A program made the position numbers and the translations under genes. Below the pieces are notes generated by a model. It did no database searches, had not been told where the DNA came from, and saw nothing but the letters and a program-made list of their open reading frames with translations. Shown here in pieces: positions 24,001 to 35,011 of a stretch of 64,000 nucleotides of DNA (positions within the stretch are counted from its first letter, which is position 1; each line of letters starts with the position of its first letter). This stretch comes from Jaltomata sinuosa (lineage: Eukaryota; Streptophyta; Magnoliopsida; Solanales; Solanaceae), in the NCBI GenBank assembly GCA_003996215.1, contig QJPP01004111.1, positions 164,007 through 228,006 on the forward strand, given 5' to 3'.

Positions 24001-25293
24001 GCAGATAGGAAAGGGATTTATGAACTCTTATGAACTAAATGGGGTCATGCCAGTGATTTCATATCTTTGCGTGGTTCAAATAATTGATAAGGGCAGAACA
24101 GATCATTTACTTCAAAGAAATGACCTTTTATCAAATTTTCACAGAACGCAGCAAAATAATGTTCTTGACTTTAGCTCACACTCATACGGCCAGCAAAATT
24201 ATTAAGTATCGGTAATTATACAAAGAACGTAGAGAGGGTGATCCATTTCTTTTTTGACTGATTACACATAGCAGCTAGATTAGCAACTAATCATATTGGC
24301 TATAGCAGTTGCAACAAGAACAGACCCATCACAAACATGTTAAATGAGAATAAGTCACTTACAAAAATGAGTTCAAGTATGATATCAAAATAAAGACATG
24401 CTCATATCACACACATAGCTAGTAACAGACAATGCTCACAACTATATTTTGAAAAAAAACAAAACGTGAAAGGAACTGCAAGAGACGAGAGTTACTGAAG
24501 CAAGAGTCTTATCGTTGTGAACCCAAAATTCTAAGCATTCAAGACTTAACCTATTGCGAACAAAATTCGAAAGAAAGAAATCTTAACAGTCAAGAAGAAA
24601 AACTTTATAAGTAAAGAGAAAGGTTAGTGCAATTAGACATGGTTCAAGTGAGATGAAAACAGATTGTTTTTGGCAGGTTTATGTATTACAATACGAACTA
24701 TGCTATGACGCTTAGTAGATGATACATCTAAAGGAATAATTTAGTCGATCTTTTGCTATGAATTTCAAACAAAGCTGCCTACATCCAAGAGTAAAACGAA
24801 CAAAAAAACAGAACAATTTAAAAGAAAACCACAAGGAGAACGACAGACGGGGAACTTTAAGAAAAAATCAACGTATGCTAGCAAAAAAATTCAAATGAAC
24901 AAAACAACTTCCTAGCCTTCAAACGCAAATCCTCACCAAATCACACACATAATCATACAAGACCAGTGAAAACCAATAGGAGAATTTTTAAGCAATTATA
25001 ACGCTAGACAACGCTAAAAGAAAGGACATGAGAAAGTGAAGTGTTTACCTTTTTTTGGGCAGCGACATGGGATGACGAGCTTTGGTCAGAGAACTTCGAC
25101 ACCACGCTGGAAATCAGACTTCGAATTCCTTCCCCAAAAACCTATGCTCAAATGAGTCTTTACAAGGTTTTTAGCTCCGAAATTACTTGAAAAATACCTC
25201 AGAACTCTTATGAGCCAGAGATCGATTCCCCAAAAAGACTCAAAGAATTCCTTCAGCCCCCCCAATCGTTGCCTCCACAAAGGAATATTGAGG

Positions 25294-25302
25294 CTTTATA
25301 TA
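25294..25302 (-). promoter_or_regulatory. TATA box of the Ogre-type LTR
   Basis: On the minus strand TATATAAAG lies in CCCTATATAAAGCCTC and is followed by GC-richer leader DNA and a GGTAAA donor-like site near 25048. It probably drove the element's transcript. Confidence 0.5.
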
Positions 25303-25640
25303 GGGAGAGATTTAGGGATTTGGGGTCAAAATTTCGATGTGGGACTAGGGTTTTCGAGGGTTTTCCTCAAGGATTTTGAATTTGTGAAGGGATAAGGCTA
25401 ACAACTGGTGGATTGTACTCTTTTGGTACAATTGTTGAGCGGGATTACTTGACAAGGACGATGGAAGCATGGATAGCTTCCACGTCTCTACCCCAGTACC
25501 ATCTTGGTACAAATCTCGTGCCCAACATGCAAGATTTTACTGGGGACGAAGGAAAATGGGGGGCGGTGCTAGGGTTTTGAAGGGTGTGTTCGTTGAGAGA
25601 AGCAAGAGGAGAGATAAGGGGTCATTTGGTTGTGAGGAGT

Positions 25641-26651
25641 GCCTCATTTGTTTTCATTAAGATTAAGACGTCTGAATCTGAATGCACGTCTGAATGGTTA
25701 AGATATTGTGTCTAGATCTGAATACTGAATAATTAAAACTGTTTGTTTTTCAACATTTGAATATGCGTAATTTATTTATTTATAAATATAATAAAAGTAC
25801 AATTCAAATAAAAATTAATTATATATTAGAAAATTACTTAATTTAATAAAAATAAAACTATTATTTGATTAAAAAAATGAAACATTTACGTTTACTAGTG
25901 ATGATGGAGATGGTTCGTAGTGGTGGTGGTGGTGGTAATGGTTAGTGTTTGTGGCTAGTAATATTGCCGGTGATAGTTGTGATGGTAGAGGTGGTTGATG
26001 TTGTAGTGACTGTCATAATGGTGACGATTGAAAGTGTTGGTGGTGGTTTTTGTGATGGTGAAGTTGGCTAAGGTTAGTAGTTGGCGGTGTTGATGGTGGT
26101 AACGGAAAAATGTGTGGTAGTTGACGGCGGTTTTAGTTGTGATGGTGGATGTGATTGGTAGTAGGGATTGACCGTACTGGTGGTAGTGGCTGATAGTGGT
26201 GGAGGTGGCGCCTACTGTACAACGGTGGTGGTGATTGATAGTGTGTTGGTGGTAGTTAGCGGTTGTGCTAATTGTGACGGTGAAGTTGGTTAGTTGTAGG
26301 GATTGAACACAGTGGTATTGGAGGTGGCGGTGATGGTGGTGACAATGGATATAATTATATATAATGATGTGGTGACTGGTGGTGATGGTTGACGATGGTA
26401 ATGGTGGTTGGCAATGGTGGTGGTGATTGTGATGACAAAGGTGGTAACTGGTGATTGTGGATAGAGTGGTGGTCAATATTATCAATACAAGTTTACCTCT
26501 TAATGGTATTAAGACTTTGTTCTAGATCATAATGATTAAGACCCATTCAGACCAATTAAGTGATTAAATCTGAATAAAAACAAATGCACTTAATGGCCTA
26601 AGGTCTGAACCATTCAGATTCACACATCCATTAAGTGCAAACAAATGAGGC
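25641..26651. mobile_element. TIR element with an expanded GGT/GAT interior
   Basis: GCCTCATTTGTTTTCATTAAG at the left pairs with the inverse of CACTTAATGGATGTGTGAAT..CAAATGAGGC at the right, and both ends carry repeated TCTGAAT motifs. No clear TSD, so the superfamily is open. Most of the interior is the cryptic satellite at 25890-26480. Confidence 0.5.
25890..26480 (+). repeat. Cryptic GGT/GAT/GTT simple repeat (about 590 bp)
   Basis: Strand-biased, G- and T-rich trinucleotide mixture (GGTGGTGGTGGTGGTAATGG and similar). On the minus strand it gives a 176-codon His/Thr/Tyr-rich frame, which is a by-product of the repeat. Confidence 0.8.
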
Positions 26652-28039
26652 CTGAGTGTAGAAGAGAAAGAGGAGTATAAGGTGGTGTTGGGGTTGGGCT
26701 GGACCGGGTATGCGCTGGTCAAACGAATTGAATGGTGGGCTTGGTTGAGTTTTTGGGAATTGGCTGGCCCAAACGGCTGATCACAGAAGGGGTTATAAGG
26801 GTGGTTTAGAATATGACCACGTTTACAAAATATGGCCATTTAAGTTTAAGAAATATCCAAAATCAGGAGTAATTAGATAAAAATTCGGCTAGGATTTAAA
26901 TAGTTTGTAGGATTTAGGCTAGAATAGGAATAAAGATGAATTAATTAAAATTAATCACCCGAGCCTCTTTAAACTTAAACAAATTGAAATAATTATCATG
27001 TTTAAAGCACAATTACCTCATTTTAAAATTATAAAATTGATTTATTCAATTAACTTCTGATTTTAATCAATTTGGAGGAAAATTAAGCTTTTAATCTTTA
27101 AAAAAGGATTTTCTTATGAAAGATAAAAATTATTGCTCAGAAATATTATAAAGCGAATTTGAAAAATGTTTCATCCCTTTTATAAAATAATTATCTAAAA
27201 AATTATTTAAAATTTGAAAAAGGTTCAAGATTAATTTATAATGTGGAGGGTAAAAATTGGGTGTCAACACCTTGGTCATTGTTAAGAAAAGACTAGGGGA
27301 AGTTATATGACCAATTGTTGTATGATGGTACTTGTTTAACATATGTGGGTTATGTTGATAATAAGTGATGTGCTTACGTGATCTTACGAGTTAGATAGTA
27401 TGGGGTGATATTGGGTTGCATAATAAGGGTGTGTGCATTAACTCGCGTGTTATGTTTGATCTAGGTAGTGCTTGAAAACAGTAAGTGATATGAACAAATT
27501 AAGAATAAATTGGGGGATAATTACCTTGAGGCCTCCAAAATAATACACAACAAATGGATCATAAGGTGGTGATTGGAAAAGTGGTTAAGGGTTATAAGTT
27601 GAGTTGATATTCTTATAAGTACATATTTGATTTATGATATTTATGTTGTGTTTACGTGGTTTAACCTGGATCATATGATGATTCTTATCAGTACGTGTAG
27701 CTGTATTAATACTACTCTTGCTATATCCTTTTGGGTATAGTCTATTTGCATATCAGTTCAGGTTTTATTGCTTGATGCAGATAGAGATCCTCATCAACTT
27801 CCGTCTTCTTATTCTCATGGTGAAAGCTGAGTCATGTTTATTTTTCATTTTTCTTGTAGGAGATCTTGTACCAATCTAGACTAGACTTTGAGGTAGAGAA
27901 TTTCCTTGTTGTATTCACAAAAGAAATATAATAATTTTTACCAAGGATTTTGAGGAGTTAATGATTGGCTTTATATTTTTCGTATGTTCTTAATTGGGTG
28001 GCAAGGGTTCTCCTATCTAAGTGAGTTAGAGTAGGTACC

Positions 28040-29828
28040 TATAACGACCGAGTCCGTCATTATGAGTAGTCCAATCGTGTCAAGTTTTAGAGTTAGAAAA
28101 CTCCGAATTTGGGAGTTTGAAATTCTGGGCTGGGCTAGGCTAGCCTCGGCCAGTTTTGGAGCGAGGTAGAGTCTAGGGAAATCTGAGTAAGGATTGATTT
28201 ATGTGTCTTGTTTTGAGCTAGTTTCCAACATAGCCAAGATATAAAGGAGTCCGGGGGACTTTTCGGAATCGAATTTGGGTAAGTAGAACTCCCGGAATCG
28301 CGTTTGACGTGAAGGGTTTTTATTGGGTCGTCGGGGAAAGCAAGTGTGTTGTAAAATAGACAAAACTGGGAGATTTCTAGACATTCTATCCGTGATGAGC
28401 GCAACGGTCCTCCATAGCGACCTTCGCTATAGCGGTGGAAAATACTGCTATAGCAGTGGTCAAGGCGGTCAACACCCACTTAAAACCGCTATAGCGGGCC
28501 AATGGGTATTTAATGCAGAAACTTCCCCAAAACAGTTCAGTTTTCTACAATTCATTTTAGGAGAAGGGCTAGGCGATTCCAGGAATTTTTCTTTCTTTTT
28601 CCGTCAAAATTCTTCCCTAAGGTAAAGTTCTTGTTCCCCAATCTTTGTAATACGTTTCCTATGCGGTAGAATTGCTAGGAGGGAACTTGGGGAAGGTTGG
28701 AATAACCTAGGAATGGTAGAATTCGGGGAAGAAAGGGGATTCCAAGCATGTACGTTCTTGGGTGTTGATAAAAGTATATTTTTATGATCATAGGTTGGTT
28801 AATTCTCTGTTTTTACCCGTAAAAATGATAGAAGTAGGATAATTAATGGTGGAAAAGCCCGAGAAAAGGATGGGATGATCATGGGTGGCCTGGGGTTTGG
28901 GAATTTGGCATAGGTACCACGCCTGGTACGGGTTTACTTTAGTTGCATCATTGTATTGTTATTATTGTGTTGCATTGATTGATATTGGTTCTGTGAGTGG
29001 ACCGGGCTGCTTATTGAAATGTGTTATTGGTTTGGTGGTCCTTGATAGGCTAGGGAAATTCTGGTTAACTGTTGTGTTGGTCTTGGTTTAGGCCGGGTTG
29101 TTCATTGACATTTGTGTTAGTCTTGGTTTAGGCCGGGTTGATTCAAGGTACATGTGTGTAGTCTAGAGGGGATCCCAGGGTGGGTCCGAGCTAGACGGAA
29201 AGGTATAGTTAAGGGTATATGGTTGTGGCTTATAGTTAGGTGGTGGATTTCATGCGGGAACAGGCTAGGTAGAGACTGGTAGTCTAAGTGTGTCTATGGC
29301 TATTTATGCATGTTTTCCATACCTTATACTTGATATTGTTGTACTGTTATACACTGTTTATTTGGAAATTGGCTGATGATCCTACCAGTACACAGTGGTG
29401 GTGTACTGATACTGCACTTGCTTGTCTTTTGGTGAGTACAAGAAATCTTCCAGTGGCTGAGACGCGACCTCACCTTTAGCGCCGACAATTCCTGACTTTC
29501 AAGGGTGAGCTGCTTGATTCGAGCTACCTTGGGTAATCTTTAGAGTTTCAGTCTACTTGTTTCGGACTTAAAACTACTTCATTTTTTCTTTTGGGGTTGC
29601 ATCCCCGTATTCTAGATATTGGTACTGATATTTGGTACAACAACTTTCAGTTCCTAGGTGGGATTTTCCGCAGGTTAATGATTATGCTATAGTTTTTGCT
29701 TATTTTGATTGCTAGTTTACTTTAAGTTGCTGGTTTTAGGCTGTTAGTCTAGAAAAATGGTTGAACTCTATTGGTTCGCTCATTCGGGGGTTGCGTAGGT
29801 GACACTCACGACGAGTTGGGTCGTGACA
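28040..29828 (+). repeat. 5' LTR of the chromovirus (shortened)
   Basis: 1789 bp against 2223 bp for the 3' LTR. The main difference is a deletion near 28910, which removes the counterpart of about 35942-36316, between similar TTGGCAT/TTGGTAT sequences. It also has fewer CCGCTATAGCGG copies. Confidence 0.85.
28424..28498. repeat. Palindrome cluster CCGCTATAGCGG (5' LTR)
   Basis: A perfect CCGCTATAGCGG (28486-28497), a perfect CTGCTATAGCAG (28445-28456) and a one-base variant (28424-28435). They lie just upstream of a TATTTAAT site at 28507. Confidence 0.85.
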
Positions 29829-29832
29829 AAGA

Positions 29833-29844
29833 TGGTATCAGAGC
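29833..29844 (+). other. Primer-binding site (chromovirus)
   Basis: TGGTATCAGAGC, a perfect Met-tRNA PBS, 4 bp after the 5' LTR. Confidence 0.9.
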
Positions 29845-30039
29845 CTAGGTTCGTTGATCTCGTCGTATCAAACAGGTCTAGTAGAGTATTGCGGAAGGGT
29901 GCAGAGACGTCCATACTTTTCTTCGAGAGGCTATGGGGCTTTAGGAAAAACCATTTTTTCCTTCGTGCTATAACTCGATTCCAATTGGTATCTGGTGATA
30001 TAAAATGGTATCTAACCTCATTCACTCTTCTGTCCGTAG

Positions 30040-31388
30040 ATGGTTACTACAAGGAATAATGGATCAAGGCCAGAGGTCCCAGCAGCGGGCCCTAAAGTTC
30101 GTGGTAGAGGTAGGGGAAGGGGCAGGGGACGAGCTGGAGCCGCACCTACCAGGGGTGGAGCTCGAGCTGCTACTGCACGTGAGGTAACCCCTCCCCCACC
30201 TCAGGATTATGTGGCTGAGGATGTAGAAGAAGTGGTTGTAGAGGATGGAGGGGCTCAAGCGGAGGCGGCACCAGTTGGGCGTGCAGGCCTTCCTACTATG
30301 ACACCGAAAGCTTTTAAGCAGGCGTGTGATATTCTGAGTGGGTTGGTTGGTGCTGGAGCCATACCCGCACCTTATGCAAATCAGGCCTTGGATACTCAGC
30401 CAACGGTTACTACAACACCCAGGATGGACGCAACTTCGGGCACAAATGATCTCCTCAGGCCAATGTTAGGCCCAGTGATGATAGGGAATGAGCATGAGAT
30501 GCTGCCTAAGTTCCTTAAGCTGAAACCTCTGATGTTTCAGGGTACAGACAATGAGGATGCCTATGAGTTCATCCTGGATTGCCATGAGAGGTTAAACAAA
30601 TTGGATATTGTACGTCAGCATGGGGTTGAGTTTGTCACTTTTCAGCTGCAGGGTGATGCCAAGCAGTGGTGGAGGTCTCATGTTGAGTGTCAGTCTTCTA
30701 TTCTACCTCCACTGACTTGGGAGCAGTTCTACGCGTTGTTTCTAGAGAAGTACGTTCCCCATACTTTGAGGGACCGGAAGAAGGATGAGTTTCTGAACTT
30801 AGAGCAGGGTAGCATGTCAGTCTTAGCTTATGAGGCTAAGTTCCATGCGTTGTCCCATTTTCCTACACAGATGTTGGGTTTCGAGGAGAAACGGGTCCGG
30901 TTGTTCGTCAAGGGTCTGAATAGTGAACTGCAGGTACTGTCAGAGCATATGACTTTTTCAGGAAAGGGCTTTTTAATGATGTGGTGGATTATGTGAAGAA
31001 GATTGAGGGAGTCAGGCAAGTGGGGCAGGCTAAGGCTTTAGCCAAGAAGCCCCGGAATGAGGAAAACTATGGTGGTTCATACTCCAGGGGCCAGCATCAG
31101 CAGGCTTGTCCAGCCCGTCCTATTCAGTCAGCTCTGTCAACTACTATAGGTGGTCGTCAGGGAGCTCAATCTTCAGCTCCTAGAGGCCAGAGAGCGTCCT
31201 ATACATCAACTAGAAGACCTACTCTTGACCGTGGTTGCTTTCATTGTGGTGAGCTGGGCCACTTTAAGAGGGAGTGTCCACATAGGGAGACATGTAATCA
31301 GGGTCAGCAGCAGACTAGAGCAGTGGTTCTGGCAGGCAGAGACAGTAATGCTAGGGGTCATCCACAAGGTGGGCGAGGTAATTTTTAG
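30040..31388 (+). pseudogene. Chromovirus gag, one frameshift
   Basis: Nucleocapsid/capsid polyprotein. The first frame (30040-30996) starts with an Arg-Gly-rich basic segment, continues through an acidic linker, and from about residue 150 has the retrotransposon gag domain (FQGTDNEDAYEFILDCHERL, QLQGDAKQWWRS, EKYVPHTLRDRKKDEF). It breaks near 30965 and continues in another frame (30981-31388) with VVDYVKKIEGVRQ-type sequence and a zinc knuckle, CFHCGELGHFKREC (C-x2-C-x4-H-x4-C). It ends at a TAG at 31386. Unlike the gags at 4576 and 42020 the capsid region is kept, but the frameshift separates it from the RNA-binding knuckle. Only ATG starts were considered; 30040 follows the PBS by about 200 bp, as is usual. 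Confidence 0.85.
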
Positions 31389-31685
31389 GGAGGCCGGGGA
31401 GACCAAGGGAATGGCGGCACAGGCAGGGGCGCGGCGCAGTCGGCCTGGGAAGTTGCCCGGATTGATGATCGGGCTCATTGCTATGCTTTTCCAGGGAGGA
31501 CCAAGGCGGAAGCCTCAGATGCAGTGATCACATGTACTATTCTTGTCTATGATAAAATGGCTTCGGTATTATTTGACCCAGGCTCTACGTATTCTTATGT
31601 GTCTGTGAGTTTTACTTTGGGGTTGGGTTTGACTTGTGATACCCTTGATTCCCCTATCTATGTTTCTATCCCAGTTGGATAGTCG
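31389..31685 (+). pseudogene. Gag-pol linker and protease start, broken
   Basis: The same broken frame continues past stops. Around 31570-31610 it reads DPGSTYSYVS, the aspartic protease active-site region in which the usual D-S/T-G is D-P-G. A TAG at 31681 cuts it from the rest of the protease. Confidence 0.6.
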
Positions 31686-32858
31686 GTGATTGTGACTCAT
31701 GTATATCGTGATTGTTCTGTTGTGTTTGTGAGGTTACATACTTGGGTAGACTTGGTAATTCTGGATATGGCTGATTTTGATATTATCTTGGGTATGACCT
31801 GGCTCTCTCCTTATCATGCTGTGTTGAACTGTAACACCAAGACTGTGGCTTTAGAGATTCTAGGTAAGGATAGACTAGAGTGGGAAGGTGTGTACAAGCC
31901 TAAGCCAGTTAAGATAATATCGTTTGTCCAGGCTAGGAAGCTAGTGGGGAGGGGGTGTCTAGCCTTCTTGGCTCATCTCCTGGATGATAGTGTGGAGTCC
32001 TCGCCTATTGAGTCAGTTCTAGTGAATTCTGAATTTTTAGAGGTGTTTCCAGCGGACTTGCCTGGTATGCCTCTGGACAGGGATATAGATTTTTGTATTG
32101 ATTTGGAGCGAGGCACTCGTCCCATTTCCATTCCTCCATATCGTATGACTCCGACAGAGTTAAGGAAACTTAAGACTCAGCTGCAGGAACTCCCAGATAA
32201 GGGATTTATACATCCCAGTGCTTCGCCTTGGGGTGCTCCAGTTTTATTTTTAAAGAAGAAGGATGGTAGTATACGGATGTGCATAGATTATAGGCAGTTG
32301 AACAAGGTGACCATCCTGAATAAGTACCCTCTACCCCGTATAGATGATTTATTTGACCAAATTCAGGGTGCATCAATATTCTCAAAAATTGACTTGAGGT
32401 CAGGGTACCATCAGTTAAAGATTAGACATGAGGACATTCTGAAGACTATTTTTCAGACTCGGTATAGGCATTACGAGTTTCTAGTAATGTCGTTTGGTTT
32501 GACTAATGCACCGGCATCATTCATGAGTTTGATGAATGGGGTGTTTAATTCTTACTTGGATTTATTCGTTATCATGTTCATCGATGATATTTTGATCTAC
32601 TCTAAGAGTAGGGAGGAGCATGCTAATCATCTTCGTATTGTGCTGGATATCTTGAGGCACCAAAAGCTTTATGAAAAATTTACTAAGTGCGAGTTTTGGT
32701 TGACTTCTGTGGCATTCTTGGGGCATGTAGTGTCAGAAAAAGGGGTGATGGTGGATCCCCAGAAAATTGAGGCAGTCAAGAGTTGGGTTCGGCCTAGCTC
32801 TGTGACCGAGGTGAGGAGTTTTGTTGGGCTCGCGGGGTACTACCAGAGGTTTGTTTAA
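31686..32858 (+). pseudogene. Protease C-terminus and reverse transcriptase
   Basis: The reverse transcriptase copies the element RNA into DNA. Residues 1-60 hold the protease tail (DFDIILGMTWLSPYHAVLNC). RT begins near residue 150: the PWGAPVLFLKKKDGSIRMCI and DYRQLN motifs at 181-206, FSKIDLRSGYHQ at 232-243, FLVMSFGLTNAPASF at 265-279, and the catalytic FIDD at 298-301. The frame ends within YYQRFV at 32856, where one lost or gained base shifts the continuation to the frame starting at 32821. RT core motifs are otherwise complete. Confidence 0.85.
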
Positions 32859-33408
32859 GAATTTTTCTTCTATTGCTACTCACCTGACCAGTCTCACACA
32901 GAAGGAGGTACCATTCGTGTGGTCCGACAAGTGCGAGGAGAGCTTCCAAAAGCTCAAGACACTTTTGATCACCGCCCCTATTTTGTCCTTGCCGGTTAAA
33001 GGTAAAGACTTTGTTGTTTACTGTGATGCTTCACATTATGATTTGGGTGCTGTGTTGATGCAAGATAGGAATGTGATAGCCTATGCATCCAGGCAGTTGA
33101 AAGTGGATGAGAGGAATTACCCGACTCACGATTTAGAGTTGGCAGCGGTGGTTTTTGCATTGAAAATTTGGAGACACTACCTTTATGGTGTCAAGTGTGA
33201 GGTATTCATAGATCATCGCAGTCTGCAGCACGTTTTCACTCAGAAGGATTTGAATCTGAGGCAGAGGAGGTGGATGGAGCTATTGAAGGATTATGATATG
33301 ACCATTCAATACCATCCGGGTAAGGCTAATGTGGTGGCAGACGCATTAAACCAAAAAACTGTTAGCAGGGTAGCTTGGCTTATTTGGGGGTGTCTAAACG
33401 ACCACTAG
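32859..33408 (+). pseudogene. RT-connected RNase H
   Basis: RNase H removes the RNA template during reverse transcription. After the frameshift this stretch (open from 32821) keeps KNFSSIATHL, the YCDAS first catalytic Asp, DLELAAVVFALKIWRHYLYG with the catalytic Glu, IDHRSLQ, and VVADAL with the last Asp. It ends early at 33406 after NQKTVSR, where the connection to integrase should continue. 33409-33590 is decayed linker with stops. Confidence 0.8.
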
Positions 33409-33590
33409 CTAACGAAATTTAGGCTTTAGAGGCCAAGTTCATACACTTGGGTGTTTCAAATCAAGGTGGGTTGTTGGCCAGCATTAAGGTCAAGGCCACC
33501 TTCATAGAGGATATAAAGGCGAAACAGTTTCAGGATCCGAAATTGGGTAAGTTGTGAGGTAAGGTAATATCCGGGGAGTCTAGAGACGTC

Positions 33591-33848
33591 ATGTTAGACT
33601 CTGGTGGAGTGTTGCATTTCAGGGAGAGAATTTGCGTTCCTCGGGTCGATGGTATAATTCAGAGAATCTTAGCAGAAGCCCATGGTTTGCGGTACTCAAT
33701 TCATCCGGGTGTGATCAAAATGTACAGAAACTTGAGGCAGCTTTACTGGTGGCCCGAGTTAAAAAGGGACATAGTGGATTTTTTGTCCAAATGTCAGAAC
33801 TGCCAGCAGGTAAAGTATGAACATCAGAGACCTGCAGGGCTACTTTAG
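33591..33848 (+). pseudogene. Integrase zinc-binding domain
   Basis: This holds the His-His-Cys-Cys domain: the HGLRYSIHPG histidines, LRQLYWWPELKRD, and CQNC. It stops at a TAG (33846), where the homologous pol at 60491 reads on into LPIPEWKW. Confidence 0.8.
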
Positions 33849-33851
33849 AGA

Positions 33852-34214
33852 ATGCCAATTCCAGAGTGGAAGTGGGAAAGGATAGCCATGGATTTCGTGG
33901 TGGGTCTTCCCAAGACATTGGGGAAGCATGACTCAATTTGGGTCATTGTTGACAGGATGACCAAGTCCGCTCATTTCATTCCGGTCAGGGTAGATTACAA
34001 TTCGCATCAATTGGATAAGATCTACGTGAAAGAGATTGTGAGACTGTATGGGGTACCACTGTCCATCATTTCAGATATGGTACGCAATTTACTTCTAAGT
34101 TCTGGGGAAAGTTACATGAAGAGTTGGGTACACAACTCACCTTTAGCACAACCTTCCATCCTCAGGCTGACGGTCAGTCGGAAAGGACGATCTAGGTATT
34201 GGAGGACATGTTGA
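33852..34214 (+). pseudogene. Integrase catalytic core, broken
   Basis: The integrase core inserts the DNA copy into the genome. MDFVVGLP with the first Asp and IISD with the second are present, but reading is shifted right after the second Asp, so the region expected to give the D-35-E glutamate is out of frame. It cannot be active. Confidence 0.8.
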
Positions 34215-34999
34215 GAGCATGTGTGATGGACTTCGGGGGTCATTGGGACCAGTTTCTACCATTGTGTGAATTCTCGTACAATAATAGCTACCACTCTAGT
34301 ATTAACATGGCACCATTTGAGACACTGTATGGGAGGAATTGCAGATCACCGGTAGGGCGGTTTGAGGAAGGCGATGTAAAGCCTCTGGGCGTAGACTTAG
34401 TGAAGGAAGCGCAGGAAAAGGTAAGGGGCATACATACCAAGTTGCTGGCTGCTCAAAGCAGGCAGAAGGAGTATGCAGACCGCAAGGTCCGGGACATAGA
34501 TTTTCAGGCTGGTGAACAGGTATTGTTGAAGGTGTCACCAATGAAAGGGGTTATGCGGTTTGGTAAGAAGGGCAAACTTAACCCTCGGTTCATCGGTCCG
34601 TTTGAAGTTCTTAAAATTATGGGGTCAGTGAATTATAGGTTAGCACTGCCACCTAGTTTGTCGGGCGTCCATATGGTATTCCATGTATCCATGCTTAAGC
34701 GATACCATGGGGATGGGGATTACATCATAAAGTGGGATGAGGTACTTTTCGATAAGGATCTTCGATATGAGGAGGAACCAGTTTTGATTCTTGCTCAGGA
34801 TGTCCGGAGGTTGAGTACAAAGGTGATTGATATGGTGAAGGTTCAGTGGAAGCATCGTTCGGTTGAGGAAGCCATTTGGGAAACCAAGAAGGACATGCGG
34901 GACAAGTACCCTCAACTGTTTGAGGATTCAGGTACTACACTTCCTTTCTTTTATTTCTGTAATTTTGGGTTTGATCATTCAGGGATGAACTATGGGTAA
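34199..34999 (+). pseudogene. Integrase C-terminus with chromodomain-like end
   Basis: The frame resumes at EDMLRACVMDFGG and includes EFSYNNSYHSSINMAPFE, YGRNCRSPVG, the GPF/Y-type segment GKLNPRFIGPFEVL, and from about residue 195 the chromodomain-like stretch EEEPVLILAQDVRRL...VKVQWKHRSVEEAIWE. In chromoviruses this module is thought to guide integration to marked chromatin. It stops at 34997, 12 bp before the 3' LTR region. Confidence 0.8.
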
Positions 35000-35011
35000 A
35001 TTGGTATTTGT

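Larger units (their letters stand above)
22650..27269 (-). mobile_element. Ogre/Tat-type solo LTR (4.6 kb)
   Basis: On the minus strand it starts TGTTGACACCCAATTTTTAC and ends with AAGTGGCGACTCTTC and CGTAAAACA, text typical of Ogre/Tat (non-chromovirus Ty3/gypsy) LTRs. The perfect TSD CCTTG (22645-22649, 27270-27274) and the absence of PBS, PPT or coding sequence show a single LTR left by recombination. A further DNA element (25641-26651) lies within it. Confidence 0.75.

Noticed and set aside
25955..26485. A 176-codon His/Thr/Tyr-rich open frame on the minus strand
   Set aside because: It is the translation of the GGT/GAT-rich simple repeat; codon content mirrors the repeat and no domain is present.
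30064..30258. Ser/Pro-rich minus-strand frame opposite gag
   Set aside because: It is the shadow of the Arg-Gly-rich gag N-terminus on the other strand.
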